DNA of 64,000 nucleotides from Betaproteobacteria bacterium (GCA_016720925.1 JADKJR010000001.1:682001-746000); one strand, 5' to 3'. Counted from the stretch's first letter, positions 17,764-27,012 are shown. Notes: generated from the sequence alone by a model not told the origin. Numbers and translations are program-made.

Positions 17764-18303
17764 ATGAATATCTGGATCGCATTATTTCGCGGCATCAATG
17801 TGGGCGGCAACAACATGTTGCCGATGAAAGCCCTGACGGCACTCATCGAGGGGCTCGGCGGGACGCAGGTGAAGACCTATATCCAGAGCGGAAACGCGGT
17901 ATTTGGCGGCGGCGGGCCGGATGCCGTGATCCTGTCAAAGCGTATCGAAGCCGCTGTATTGAATAACCATGGATTTTCACCGCGCGTGATGCTTCTCACC
18001 CGGAAGGAACTGGAGAGAGCTGCAATCGCGAACCCTTTCCGGGAGGCGGAGGCGGAACCAAAGACCCTGCATATTGCATTTCTGGCGGAGGCGCCAACGC
18101 AGCCGGATCTGGCGGGCATGGACGCGCTCAAACGCGAGGGCGAAGCGTATGCGCTGGACGGCAAAGTGTTCTACCTGCATACGCCGGGCGGCCTTGGTCA
18201 ATCGAAACTTGCCGAGCGCTACGAGAAATTGCTGGGCGTACCGGCGACGGCCCGCAACTGGAACACGGTCATGAAGTTGCGCGAGTTGGCGAAGGAAGCA
18301 TGA
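17764..18303 (+). CDS. DUF1697 family protein
   Basis: A 179-residue cytoplasmic protein. The family hallmarks are at the start (ALFRGINVGGNN, then MKALTALIEGLG) and the YIQSGNAVF motif. The C-terminal LAERYEKLLGVPATARNWNTV also fits DUF1697. No biochemical role is established to my knowledge. ATG 17764 is chosen because the family starts here; the frame is open further upstream but only over the end of the pump gene region. It follows the RND gene by 64 bases on the same strand. Confidence 0.88.
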   Translation: MNIWIALFRGINVGGNNMLPMKALTALIEGLGGTQVKTYIQSGNAVFGGGGPDAVILSKRIEAAVLNNHGFSPRVMLLTRKELERAAIANPFREAEAEPKTLHIAFLAEAPTQPDLAGMDALKREGEAYALDGKVFYLHTPGGLGQSKLAERYEKLLGVPATARNWNTVMKLRELAKEA

Positions 18304-18362
18304 GCTTTGCACCGCAGCCGATTGCGAAGTTGCCGATTTGTCATATCAACCGCAAGGGCCTG

Positions 18363-18441
18363 ACCACGGGGAACACAAAGACCACGGCGGAAAAGCAAGG
18401 GTATTTCCGGGTTTTTTCGTGGTCTCCGTGTTCGCCGTGGT
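18363..18441. repeat. inverted repeat with CCACGG/ACACGG arms
   Basis: Arms of about 24 bases at 18363-18386 and 18418-18441 pair with three mismatches (ACCACGGGGAACACAAAGA against the complement of TCTCCGTGTTCGCCGTGGT). The loop contains a T-run (TTTTTT). It lies between convergent genes ending at 18303 and 18493, so it may terminate transcription. From memory, similar CCACGG-ACACGG repeats are scattered in betaproteobacterial genomes. It is distinct from the AAACTC family. Confidence 0.75.
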
Positions 18442-18492
18442 TAAGGATTCCTTCACCGGATCACGAAATACTCCACCTCATTCCGTTCGTCG

Positions 18493-19614
18493 CTACGCCG
18501 CCGCCAGCACGTCGTTCAACGGCACATACGCGAGCCCCTGTGCGCTGGCAACCGGCTCGCAGGTGATCTTCCCATCCGCGACATTGAGACCGGCGCCAAG
18601 ATGCGGATCATCCTTCAGCGCCTGCCGCCAGCCCTTGTCGGCCAGGGCAAGCGTGAAAGGCAGCGTCACATTGTTGAGCGCGAAGGTGGACGTACGCGCC
18701 ACCGCACCGGGCATATTGGTCACGCAATAGTGCACCACGCCATGCTCGATGTAGGTGGGATTCGAGTGCGTGGTCGGGCGCGAGGTTTCCGCGCAGCCGC
18801 CCTGGTCGATGGAAATGTCGACGATGGCGCTGCCGGGTTTCATGCTCTTGACGATGTCGCGGGTAATGAGCTTAGGTGCCGCCGCGCCGGGAACCAGCAC
18901 GGTGCCAATCAGCAAGTCGGCGCGCTCGGCGTAATGCGCGATATTGGCGCTGCTGGAAAACACCGTGCGTACGCGACCCGAAAACTCGACCGCGACGCGC
19001 TTCAGTACATCCGCGCTGCGATCCAGGATGGTGACATCGGCACCCATGCCGTGCGCAATGATGGCCGCGTGCGTGCCGGATACGCCGCCGCCGAGAATCA
19101 CCACTTCCGCCGGCGCCACGCCGGGCACGCCGCCCAGCAGGATGCCGCGTCCACCGGCTGATCCTTCGAGCGCGCGTGCACCCACTTGCGGGGCAAGCCG
19201 GCCGGCTACTTCGGACATCGGTGTCAGCAGCGGCAGTGCGCCGCGCGCGGATGTCACCGTCTCATAGGCAATACAGATCGCGCCGGAGGCGATGAGGTCC
19301 TGGGTTTGCACGGCGTCCGGCGCCAAGTGCAGGTAGGTGAACAGCACCTGTCCACGGCGCAGGCGTTTGCGTTCAATGGCGAGCGGCTCCTTGACCTTGA
19401 CCACCAATTCGGCGCGGGCGAATACTTCTTCCGCGGTCGCGACCATTTCCGCACCCGCCGCACGGTACTCATCATCGGTGATGCCGGCACCCACACCCGC
19501 ACCCGCCTCGATCAGGACTTCATGCCCGCGCGCGACCAGCTCATGCACGGAACCCGGGACCAGCCCGACGCGACGTTCGTTGTCTTTGATTTCTTTTGGT
19601 GTGCCGACGATCAT
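18493..19614 (-). CDS. ald: alanine dehydrogenase
   Basis: NAD-dependent L-alanine dehydrogenase, which interconverts alanine and pyruvate plus ammonia. It has 373 residues, the usual length. It starts MIVGTPKEIKDNERRVGLVP, with the substrate-binding Arg of the family. KVKEP holds the conserved Lys. The Rossmann motif VVILGGGVSGTHAA lies near 170-182, followed by DRS as the strand-end acidic residue. The start at 19614 has GGAG upstream. It is transcribed away from the PAS-GGDEF-EAL gene stop, with palindrome copy 3 between them. Confidence 0.95.
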   Translation of the reverse strand: MIVGTPKEIKDNERRVGLVPGSVHELVARGHEVLIEAGAGVGAGITDDEYRAAGAEMVATAEEVFARAELVVKVKEPLAIERKRLRRGQVLFTYLHLAPDAVQTQDLIASGAICIAYETVTSARGALPLLTPMSEVAGRLAPQVGARALEGSAGGRGILLGGVPGVAPAEVVILGGGVSGTHAAIIAHGMGADVTILDRSADVLKRVAVEFSGRVRTVFSSSANIAHYAERADLLIGTVLVPGAAAPKLITRDIVKSMKPGSAIVDISIDQGGCAETSRPTTHSNPTYIEHGVVHYCVTNMPGAVARTSTFALNNVTLPFTLALADKGWRQALKDDPHLGAGLNVADGKITCEPVASAQGLAYVPLNDVLAAA

Positions 19615-19713
19615 TTCATGCTCCAGTTTCGTTTGTTGTTAAGGACTGCGACTAAAGAGTGCGACTATTTTCCAACTAATGCGCCAGCGTGGAAACACCT
19701 GCAAAAAAAGTTA

Positions 19714-19779
19714 AAACTCAAGCACTGGTGCGCCATCTGGGCAATTTGTGTCTGTAGAGCCGCGCCAGTGCTAGGGTTT
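19714..19779. repeat. palindromic repeat, copy 3
   Basis: Arms of 19 bases at 19714-19732 and 19761-19779 match at 16 positions (AAACTCAAGCACTGGTGCG). The right arm overlaps the 3' end of the PAS-GGDEF-EAL gene: its TAG stop comes from the CTAG of the repeat. Reading on the minus strand, the hairpin is followed by TTTTAACTTTTTTT, a credible intrinsic terminator for that gene. Confidence 0.88.
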
Positions 19780-22071
19780 GCCTGACGGTTCGTGTAAAGC
19801 CGGGGCGCTGACTACATCGCTGACTACATCGCTGGCTACGTCGCCGGCTATGTTCATGGCAGCGGGCTCCGGCCACCCAATCAGGTAGCCTTGAAACGCC
19901 TGGCATCCCAGCGCAATGAGAAAATCCCATTGCGCTTCGGTTTCGATGCCTTCGGCAATCACCTCTTTGCCCATGCTCTGCCCCAGCGACAGGATGCTCC
20001 GGACAATCGCCGCGGCATTGGGGTCGGTGAGCATGCCGTGGACAAATGACAGGTCCAGCTTCAATTGATCCACCGGCAATCGCTTCAGGTACGACAGCGA
20101 CGAATATCCCGTACCGAAATCGTCCAGGCACAGGATGATGCCCTTTGCCTTCAGCACGGCCATCCTGGCGTGCGCGTCTTCGACGTTACTCAGCATCACG
20201 CTTTCGGTCAGCTCCAAAACAAGTTTGTGCGGGTTGGCTCCGGTGACGTTGAGCACGGTCATCACCAGTTCGACGAAATCCGCGTGGCGAAATTGATGCG
20301 CGCTGACGTTAACCGCGATAGTCAGGTGCGCTTTGTCCGGTTGCGCGCTCCATGCCACCAACTGCATGCATGCGGTCTCGAGTACCCAGGCGCCGAGCTG
20401 CTGAATCAGTCCCGCATCTTCGGCAACCACGATGAACTCCTCCGGCCACACCAGGCCGCGCCGCGGGTGTTGCCAGCGCACCAGCGCCTCACAGCCGGTG
20501 ATGCGCCGTTCACGATCCACTTGCGGTTGATAGTGGACCGACAATTGCCCGTCATGCAGCGCCAGCCGCAACTCGGATTCGAGCGTCGCGCGCGCCGAAA
20601 GCGCCAGTTGAATATTTGAATCGTAGAATCGCAATGCATTGCGGCCCGCCGCCTTGGCCTGGTACATCGACAAATCCGCACGTTTCAGCAACTCATCGAT
20701 GGAATTTTCCTGACCGGCAAAGAGGGCGATGCCGATACTTGCGCTGCCGTGGAACGGGTGATCCGCAAGGATGAAGGGCTGATTCAGGGCCGCCAGGATT
20801 TTCTCGGCGGTGGCCCGCGCCTGATCGGCGGTCTCGTGGGGGGCATCGCTCAGATCGGTCAACATCACCACGAATTCGTCGCCGCCCAAGCGTGCCACGG
20901 TATCGCCGTCGCGCATGCAGGCAACGAGCCGCTGTGCGACCTGCTGGAGCAACAGGTCGCCTTTGTCATGGCCACGGGTGTCGTTGATGGTCTTGAAGTG
21001 ATCAAGGTCAATGAACATCAGCGCACCCGCCCGCTTGATGCGGGCGCTGGCCAGCATGGCCTGGTGTAGGCGATCCATCATCAGCCGGCGGTTGGGCAGG
21101 CCGGTCAGTGAATCGTAGAAGGCGAGGCGCGTAATCTCCTCTTCGTGTGCCTTGCGGCGCGAGATATCGGTCATGGTGCTGACGTAGTGAGTCACTTCCC
21201 CTTCGGCCGCCGTTACCGCGGTAATCGTCAGCCAGGCAGGATAGACCTCGCCATTCTTGCGTTGATTCCAGATCTCACCCTGCCAGGCGCCGGTGAAGCG
21301 GATATTTTCCCAGATGGCGCTGTAGAAAGCGGAGGTTTGGCGACCCGAGTGGAACATGCGCGGCGTCTGCCCGATTATCTCGTCGATACGGTAGCCGGTC
21401 ATGTCTACAAATGCGCGATTGACTTGCAGAATGTGCGAGCGGGCATCGGTGATCATGATGGCTTCCTGCGATTCAAACGCGGTAGCGGCCACGCGCAAGT
21501 CGGCTTGCGCGTCCTTGAGCGCGCTGATGTCAGTGAGCGCGATGCGTACCACCGTCGCTTCTCCGCTCGTCGTGACTTGCAGGCAATCGAGTTGGGCATG
21601 CAGTGCCGAGCCGGCACGGGTCCGCAGCGCCAGTTCGATGTGCCGCTTCTCGGATGTCTGCAGCAGGCTCATGAAATCCCGGCGCCAGCGGTCGCTGTGC
21701 GACGGTGCCACATAGCGCGCAAAGCGGCGCCGCAGCAGTTGCTTGCGCTCCTCACCCAGCATAGTCGCGCCGGTCAGGTTCACTTCGAGGATGACACCCT
21801 CAAGGTTCAGCGTGAAGTAGCCGACGGGCGCGAAGTCATACAGATCCAGGTAACGATCCCGGGCAGTTTCCAGCGCAAGCTGCGTGCGCCGCAGTTCTTC
21901 GTTTTGCTGCTCCAGTTCCGTCTGGTGTACGCGGAGATCGTGTAGAAACTCCTCGCAGGTTCTCGCCTGCGCCTCATTCTCAAGCGCGCGGGCAAGCTGC
22001 GCTTGCGCGCCGCCACGCAATGTCGTTTTGTGCCGCTTGGCTCCGCGCGGGTTTTTTGGCATGGGCGTCAT
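19771..22071 (-). CDS. PAS-PAS-GGDEF-EAL cyclic-di-GMP protein
   Basis: A 766-residue cytoplasmic signalling protein. The order is a coiled-coil N-terminus (about 20-72), two PAS domains (about 72-190 and 195-315), GGDEF (about 318-485) and EAL (about 500-745). The diguanylate cyclase site GGDEF is intact at 396-400, and the inhibitory I-site RDGD (387-390) lies five residues before it. The phosphodiesterase side retains EAL at 528-530, ELTES, DDFGTGYSS and EGIE, so both activities are possible. Near the C-terminus, short repeats (ASDVVSDVV) come from tandem copies of about 15 bases at 19808-19845. No membrane segment is seen, so it probably senses an intracellular cue. Confidence 0.93.
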   Translation of the reverse strand: MTPMPKNPRGAKRHKTTLRGGAQAQLARALENEAQARTCEEFLHDLRVHQTELEQQNEELRRTQLALETARDRYLDLYDFAPVGYFTLNLEGVILEVNLTGATMLGEERKQLLRRRFARYVAPSHSDRWRRDFMSLLQTSEKRHIELALRTRAGSALHAQLDCLQVTTSGEATVVRIALTDISALKDAQADLRVAATAFESQEAIMITDARSHILQVNRAFVDMTGYRIDEIIGQTPRMFHSGRQTSAFYSAIWENIRFTGAWQGEIWNQRKNGEVYPAWLTITAVTAAEGEVTHYVSTMTDISRRKAHEEEITRLAFYDSLTGLPNRRLMMDRLHQAMLASARIKRAGALMFIDLDHFKTINDTRGHDKGDLLLQQVAQRLVACMRDGDTVARLGGDEFVVMLTDLSDAPHETADQARATAEKILAALNQPFILADHPFHGSASIGIALFAGQENSIDELLKRADLSMYQAKAAGRNALRFYDSNIQLALSARATLESELRLALHDGQLSVHYQPQVDRERRITGCEALVRWQHPRRGLVWPEEFIVVAEDAGLIQQLGAWVLETACMQLVAWSAQPDKAHLTIAVNVSAHQFRHADFVELVMTVLNVTGANPHKLVLELTESVMLSNVEDAHARMAVLKAKGIILCLDDFGTGYSSLSYLKRLPVDQLKLDLSFVHGMLTDPNAAAIVRSILSLGQSMGKEVIAEGIETEAQWDFLIALGCQAFQGYLIGWPEPAAMNIAGDVASDVVSDVVSAPALHEPSGKP

Positions 22072-22800
22072 GCCTCGACCCGCGAGCTGAAGTTGAGCTT
22101 TTTTCCCGCGCGTTTGGGCGCTCGCATCGGCTCGCGCAAATTGCGCTTCAATGTCCTGGCCACGGCATTGCGTCGCAGGGCAGGCTGCTCTGTGTGAAAA
22201 GTTTTGTTTTTCTCAGCCACCGAATAGCCCAATAGGAGAGAGTACGGAATGTGCGCCCGACGCCCAGGATTTCAGTAAGTATCCATGATTCACGTGCCAC
22301 TTGGCTGCACCGCCCTTCAGTCAAATGGTAGCCGACCCTGCGCGTCGCGACTTGTGTTGGATCAACGAAGTCACGCGGACAGGAAACGTAAGCGTGGCAG
22401 CGCCGACGATGAAGATCGTGGAAGGCGGCGTGAAAGGCGGATTTCAGGCGTTTCTTGTCGAACTCAAGCACTGGCGCGCATTTAGAGGAAAAATGACGTG
22501 GAAGGCGCGCCAGTGCTTGAGTTTCAAAAAGGGTTTTGGAGTTTGTTTGGCCACGCTCGATTCGAAAATGCGGTGCCGGACAACGGGCGGTTGCCGCCTG
22601 ATATTCATGCTTGGCGGATCGATTGTTGGGAAGCCGGTGATATGGAGCCAATCGCCAGGCCGAATTGGCCTGTCCCGGTACGCTTGCGGGATGTGTTGAT
22701 CGCTTCGGCATTCGCCTTGCTGCGCCAGTATCCGGGGGTGCTATAGTTTCTCAATTGAGGAGGAGTCGGTCCGGTCGATTTCAAAAAAGGGAAACGCCCT
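22072..22800. other. divergent intergenic region, no clear gene
   Basis: About 730 bases between the divergent PAS-GGDEF-EAL gene and the lipoprotein gene. The only structured element is palindrome copy 4 at 22461-22523. Longer open frames cross the palindrome and show no domain signature. Promoters for both flanking genes should lie here but I see none I would call. Confidence 0.5.
22461..22523. repeat. palindromic repeat, copy 4
   Basis: Perfect 19-bp arms at 22461-22479 (AACTCAAGCACTGGCGCGC) and 22505-22523 around a 25-base loop. This is the cleanest copy of the consensus. It lies between divergent genes and about 280 bases from the nearest start, so a terminator role is less obvious here. 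Confidence 0.92.
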
Positions 22801-23664
22801 ATGAAACAAGTTCTCGCCATAGCCTTTGCGGCGATCATGTTGATACTGTCGGCCTGTTCGTCGGGGCTCGATCGCAAGTTCGACGGTACGAGTGAGAAGT
22901 CCTTTGAGTCCAGCCTCGCCGCGATAAAAAAATCCGCCAAACCTGATGAAATCGCGCGTCTCGACGACGCATTGCTGGTACTGGCCATCACCGATGTGAG
23001 CATTGGCTACGAAGGCGGCATTATCGGCGCGCTTCAGAAAATATCCACCAGGAGTCCGGAACAACTCGCGGATCAACTGATGCCGCTGGTCAATGGCAAA
23101 ACCGGACGCGAAATCATTGCCGCCGGACAAAAGCGGAAAAAAGATGAAGCGGCCCGACAACTCGTCAACGTTGACCGCGAAATCGCCCAGTTGAAAAAAA
23201 TGAGCGAAGACAAAGAGTCATCAAAGGGAGCGCTTGCGCCCATCGCGATCATTGAGCCCACGCTGCGTTTCAACAGCGTCGGTCCGGAAAAAATCAGTGT
23301 GATGGATTTCAAGGTCAGAAACGGTACCGATATCGGGCTTACGTATCTCTACCTGCGCGGCGCGGTCGCGGACTCAGTCAGCAGCAAAGTGCTGTTCAGC
23401 GACGACATCAAATACAAGCTTGCCGACGAGCCCCTCCTGCCCGGCGTGACCAAGAGCTTGCGACTGCCGTATTCGGGACGCGGCAAGTGGAATGCGCCGG
23501 AGATCTGGGGAAAAGACAATCTGGTATTCACCATCGAAGTTGTCAACGCAGAGAACCTTCAGGGACACAAGGTCGCGGCGGCGTTCACGCACCATGATGC
23601 CAAGCGGCTGGGCTCACTGGAAAATACCCGTCAAACACTTGAAAAGATACTGACCGAGAAGTGA
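22801..23664 (+). CDS. lipoprotein, DUF6694-like N-terminus
   Basis: A 287-residue lipoprotein. Its signal peptide is MKQVLAIAFAAIMLILSAC, giving a lipidated Cys19. Residues 22-105 resemble the small DUF6694 lipoprotein family (SEKSFESSLAAIKKSAKPDEIARLDDALLVLA), from memory and not certain. Residues 110-145 are charged and helical. Residues 150-265 look like an all-beta domain with a conserved-looking FKVRNGTDIGLTYLYLRG. It stands alone, divergent from the PAS-GGDEF-EAL gene and 100 bases ahead of a GGDEF gene on the same strand. Function unknown; location probably periplasmic face of a membrane. Confidence 0.65.
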   Translation: MKQVLAIAFAAIMLILSACSSGLDRKFDGTSEKSFESSLAAIKKSAKPDEIARLDDALLVLAITDVSIGYEGGIIGALQKISTRSPEQLADQLMPLVNGKTGREIIAAGQKRKKDEAARQLVNVDREIAQLKKMSEDKESSKGALAPIAIIEPTLRFNSVGPEKISVMDFKVRNGTDIGLTYLYLRGAVADSVSSKVLFSDDIKYKLADEPLLPGVTKSLRLPYSGRGKWNAPEIWGKDNLVFTIEVVNAENLQGHKVAAAFTHHDAKRLGSLENTRQTLEKILTEK

Positions 23665-23768
23665 CGCCGTACCGGGCCGTACCCCCGGCCGGGCCGGCCA
23701 CCTTGACGGGTGGCACGATACATTGACACAGGCAAGACCGCACGACCCGAATCAGGTACTCCAGGAAC

Positions 23769-24928
23769 ATGAGCCGCATACAGACAGTCGTTTTCGCTTT
23801 CCTCGCCGTCAATTTTCTGCTGGGCGCGATATCTTTGCTGGCGGCGCGTGGTGAGCGTCCGGCGCCAGCATTGCGGTGGTGGGGATGGGGCACGCTGATC
23901 TATGCTGCCGGATTGTTCATCGCGATGCTGCGATCGGCCCCTGAAGCGACAGCGCTCACGCTGGGCAACGCGCTGATTGCGTGGTCTCCGATCATTGCCA
24001 TTGAGGGCGTACTCGAAAATACCGATTTTCGTTTGAATCGGCGCTGGGCATATGGCGCGCTGGCGATCGCAATCGCGATCCTGATTTATGCCAACTATTA
24101 CGGCGACCTGGGCACGGCGTCTCAATCTTTGATTAACCTGATCGCGCCTGCTGTCATTGCGATCGCCACATTTGTCATCGGCGCCTACTGCCTGGTGCGT
24201 ACGCCACGGCTAACCGCACCGGCCGCGTCGATTTTCCTGGCAGGGATGATGTTGCTGGCCGCCGCATTGTCGACGCTGCGCATCGCTTTTGCCAGCAACA
24301 CGGCCAGCCTTGCCAGCGATGCCGATGGCATTGATCTGGTGATCTCGTTGTTTGTCATCGCGCAGATCGGTGTTGCCGTGGCGTGCACGTTGGCACTGTT
24401 CTGGATCGAACTGGTCAAAATGGAGCGCGTGCTGGCCAAGTTTGATTTCACCGACGTGCTGACTGAAGTGCCAAACCGCCGCGCAATCATGCGTCAATTC
24501 AGGGAAGCGGAATCACAGGCGGTGCGGAATGGCACGAATTTCGCGCTGCTGATTCTGGATATCGATAACTTCGGGCAGATCAATGACCGCTATGGCCATG
24601 CAATTGGTGATGAGGTGTTGCGACATGTTGCCGGCAGCCTGGCCCGGACGCGGCGTGCCGGCGACGCCTTGGGGCGCGTCAGTGGCGAAGAGTTTGTGAT
24701 GCTATTAAACGGCTCGCGAGCAAACGCAGAAAGCGCGGCGGAACGATTGCGCACGGACGCTCAGGAAGTTGGTTTTGACTGCCGCGGGGTGAAACTGTCG
24801 ATAAAGTTGAATGGGGGCTGGCGATGTTCCCCGAGGACGGTGTCGACTGGGACCAGCTATTTGCGGAAGCGGACAAGCGTTTGCGGAATCCCAAGCGAGA
24901 TGGCCACAATCGCGTAACGGCGGCATAA
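23769..24928 (+). CDS. membrane GGDEF diguanylate cyclase, frameshifted near the end
   Basis: About six membrane helices fill residues 1-215, followed by a GGDEF domain (about 230-385). The active site reads SGEEF within GRVSGEEFVML, an acceptable variant of GGEEF. No RxxD I-site is seen five residues before it. As given, the frame ends at 24917 in an unrelated tail. At 24801-24806 one base appears to be missing, because the next frame continues as the expected GGDEF end (GLAMFPEDGVDWDQLFAEADKRL) to a TAA at 24926-24928. The coordinates give the restored gene. The shift is probably a sequence error, since the protein is otherwise well conserved. Confidence 0.8.
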
Positions 24929-24939
24929 TTGCTTCTCCC

Positions 24940-25746
24940 ATGCGAAATCCCCTGTTGATAGTTGCCGTCATGTTGCTCAATGCCTGCACATCTATGCCGA
25001 CACCACCAACCGCGGTGGTATCCGCTGCCACGCGCGTGGAGCTGGCCCCATCGGGCAAACTGCGCGCCGCCATCAATTACGGCAATCCGATACTTGCCAC
25101 GCGGGATGTCGTGACCGGCGAGCCGCGCGGCCTGTCTGTTGATCTTGCGCGTGAACTGGCGAGGCGGGTGGGGCTGCCGGTCGAATTTGTCATCTATACG
25201 GCGGCGGGAAAGGTTGTTGAGGGAATCAAATCCGGCGCCTGGGACATTGCGTTTTTCGCCATCGATCCGGTGCGTGCGGCTGATACCGATTTCACGGCGG
25301 CCTATGTTGTGATCGAAGGGGCCTACCTGGTGCCATACGATTCACCGATCCAGCGCAACGAAGATGTCGACCGCGAAAACGTGCGTGTGGTGGTCGGTCG
25401 CGGCAGCGCATACGACCTGTACCTCAGTCGCGAATTGAAACAGGCGAAGCTGGTGCGTGCCGCGACTTCGCCGGCAGTGACAGACATGATGGTGGCCGGG
25501 AAGATCGAGGTCGCGGCTGGTGTGAAGCAGCAATTGCAGGCCGACGCGAAACGCTTGCCGGGCCTGCGTTTGCTCGACGGCCGATTCATGGTCATCAATC
25601 AGGCGATGGCCGTGCCGAAAGGCCGACCGGCGGGTGCCGCTTATGTTGCCACATTCGTGGAAGAAATGAAGTCCACGGGCTTTGTGGCGGATGCCCTGAA
25701 ACGCCATGGCATCGAGGGCGCCATTGTGGCGCCGGCTGCGCGTTGA
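24940..25746 (+). CDS. family 3 (amino-acid-type) substrate-binding lipoprotein
   Basis: A 268-residue secreted binding protein. The signal peptide MRNPLLIVAVMLLNACTS gives a lipid-anchored Cys. The fold is the polar amino acid/GltI type: LRAAINYGNPILA, then GEPRGLSVDLARELARRVGLPVEF, and KSGAWDIAFFAIDP. It starts 12 bases after the restored end of the GGDEF gene, so the two are likely cotranscribed. No permease gene is near. Such stand-alone proteins can feed a sensory domain rather than a transporter, and the pairing with a diguanylate cyclase makes that plausible here. This is inference. Confidence 0.82.
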   Translation: MRNPLLIVAVMLLNACTSMPTPPTAVVSAATRVELAPSGKLRAAINYGNPILATRDVVTGEPRGLSVDLARELARRVGLPVEFVIYTAAGKVVEGIKSGAWDIAFFAIDPVRAADTDFTAAYVVIEGAYLVPYDSPIQRNEDVDRENVRVVVGRGSAYDLYLSRELKQAKLVRAATSPAVTDMMVAGKIEVAAGVKQQLQADAKRLPGLRLLDGRFMVINQAMAVPKGRPAGAAYVATFVEEMKSTGFVADALKRHGIEGAIVAPAAR

Positions 25747-25863
25747 CGGCCTTGCCGCAACCAATTACGCGCACAACATAAATCAAAGCTGTCTGACCGC
25801 GCGCCTTGCCGGTATTGCGGCAGGTCAATTTCAGATTGCCGCAAAACCAGTGTTGGGCGTGCT

Positions 25864-26421
25864 TCAGATCCGCGTTACTCTTCGCAGGTAGTCCACATTG
25901 GCCTTCAGTGTCCAATCAAACTGCGCAAGCTGTTGCTGCACGAGTTCCTGACCGATGGTGAGCGGATTGCCGGGTGGCAGTTCCAGGTACGCGTCCGCGT
26001 CGGCATGATCGACAATGATGCGCATGCCAGCCTTGCGCGCGATATGCATGATTGCGGCGTTTTGTGTGAGACAGTGCATGAAGAGTTCGACGATTTGCAA
26101 ATTGCGTGCACGCATCGCCGCACGATTGAACAGTGCCGTGCCGATGCCGTGTCCACGATATGCCGGCAAAACGCTGATACCCAATTCGGCGGCACCGTCC
26201 ACGCAAGCCAAATGTGCAACACCCAGCAAGGTGAGTTCGTCGGTGTAGATGCCAAACACGCTATCGCGCTCAAACCGAATGCCGTCCACGTAAGCGTGGC
26301 GGGCATCGAGGTTAAGCAGGTTGCCGAAGCGCAGGCGCACGTCGTCGTCGGATAATTCGTCGAAATGCCGTTTTACCAGTTCCAGGTGGGAATGATTCAG
26401 GCGATGAACAGGGATCGTCAT
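25864..26421 (-). CDS. GNAT family N-acetyltransferase
   Basis: A 185-residue cytoplasmic acetyltransferase. The acetyl-CoA-binding segment is LPAYRGHGIGTALFNRAAMRAR, with the Q/RxxGxG/A pattern, preceded by ELGISV. The N-terminus (RHFDELSDDDVRLRFGN) matches the subset of GNATs in which R..RF follows an acidic patch. The substrate cannot be predicted. Its ATG at 26421 follows the terminator of the upstream small gene, so it probably has its own promoter in the 26422-26444 stretch or depends on read-through. Confidence 0.85.
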   Translation of the reverse strand: MTIPVHRLNHSHLELVKRHFDELSDDDVRLRFGNLLNLDARHAYVDGIRFERDSVFGIYTDELTLLGVAHLACVDGAAELGISVLPAYRGHGIGTALFNRAAMRARNLQIVELFMHCLTQNAAIMHIARKAGMRIIVDHADADAYLELPPGNPLTIGQELVQQQLAQFDWTLKANVDYLRRVTRI

Positions 26422-26444
26422 GGTTTATTCCGTCTTGGGTGATG

Positions 26445-26476
26445 AATAAAAAGGCCCCCGACCTAAGCCGGGGGCC
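26445..26476 (-). terminator. rho-independent terminator
   Basis: GGCCCCCG (26453-26460) pairs perfectly with CGGGGGCC (26469-26476) over an 8-base loop. On the minus strand the hairpin is followed by TTTTTATT. It lies about 60 bases after the stop of the 74-residue gene and is the strongest classical terminator in the window. Confidence 0.9.
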
Positions 26477-26533
26477 GAATCCACGCCGTGAGGCATGGAG
26501 GAGGAGACGTGTCCGGTACGGCAGTACCGGATA

Positions 26534-26758
26534 TCAGAAATGGGGCGGCAGCGCGGTCGAATACTCGTCAGGCGTTTCGACGAGTGCCTTGACTTTTGCG
26601 GAGACGTAGTCGGCGAGGCGCGTTGTGCCACTCCAGAGCGCGAAAATGCCGTTGGCAATGAGTTCACCCATGACGCGGCTGCGCTCAAGGCGGGCGCGCT
26701 GGATATATATTTCGATGGTGCGATAGTCGATCGTATTGGTATTCATATTGGTATTCAT
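26534..26758 (-). CDS. small protein, 74 residues, unknown
   Basis: The start at 26758 is preceded by GGAGG five bases upstream, a strong ribosome binding site. An upstream ATG at 26770 would overlap it. The protein opens MNTNMNTNTIDYRTIEIYIQRARLER, with a hydrophobic stretch in the middle (ELIANGIFALW). The N-terminal IDYR.IE pattern recalls the small RSP_7527 family, from memory. It is transcribed divergently from a LysR regulator and ends in a strong terminator, so it is probably a real and well-expressed gene controlled by that regulator. Function unknown. Confidence 0.7.
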   Translation of the reverse strand: MNTNMNTNTIDYRTIEIYIQRARLERSRVMGELIANGIFALWSGTTRLADYVSAKVKALVETPDEYSTALPPHF

Positions 26759-26865
26759 AAAGACCTCCATTGTGTGGAAGATGGTGGAACAAACGGTTGC
26801 AGGCGGATAGACTGTTTCCGGTCGCTACGCTGAAATTCCTGATAACTTCTAGGGGTATTGTTGCG

Positions 26866-26879
26866 TTGCACAATTGCAA
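26866..26879. promoter_or_regulatory. candidate LysR-type operator
   Basis: TTGCACAATTGCAA has 5-bp dyad arms (TTGCA/TGCAA) and contains the T-N11-A pattern of LysR-type sites. It lies in the 254-base region between the divergent LysR gene and the small gene, 134 bases from the LysR start. Position and symmetry fit, but such a short motif can occur by chance. Confidence 0.4.
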
Positions 26880-27012
26880 TATCGGCCCATTGGAGGGCAA
26901 AATCCAATCGTATGTTTGGATGAAGTGCATTGATTTTATTGATATCCGTCACAAAATTGTTGCAGCACAGCATTTTCCCGTAGAATTCTTGTTTGATTGT
27001 GGATATCCCCTC

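Noticed and set aside
19808..19845. Short tandem repeats considered as a CRISPR or VNTR
   Set aside because: Only about three 12-15 base units inside a coding region, no spacers; noted as a protein tail repeat only.
22148..22711. 187-codon minus-strand frame in the 22 kb gap
   Set aside because: It crosses palindrome copy 4 and has the composition of a shadow frame, with no domain or ribosome binding site.
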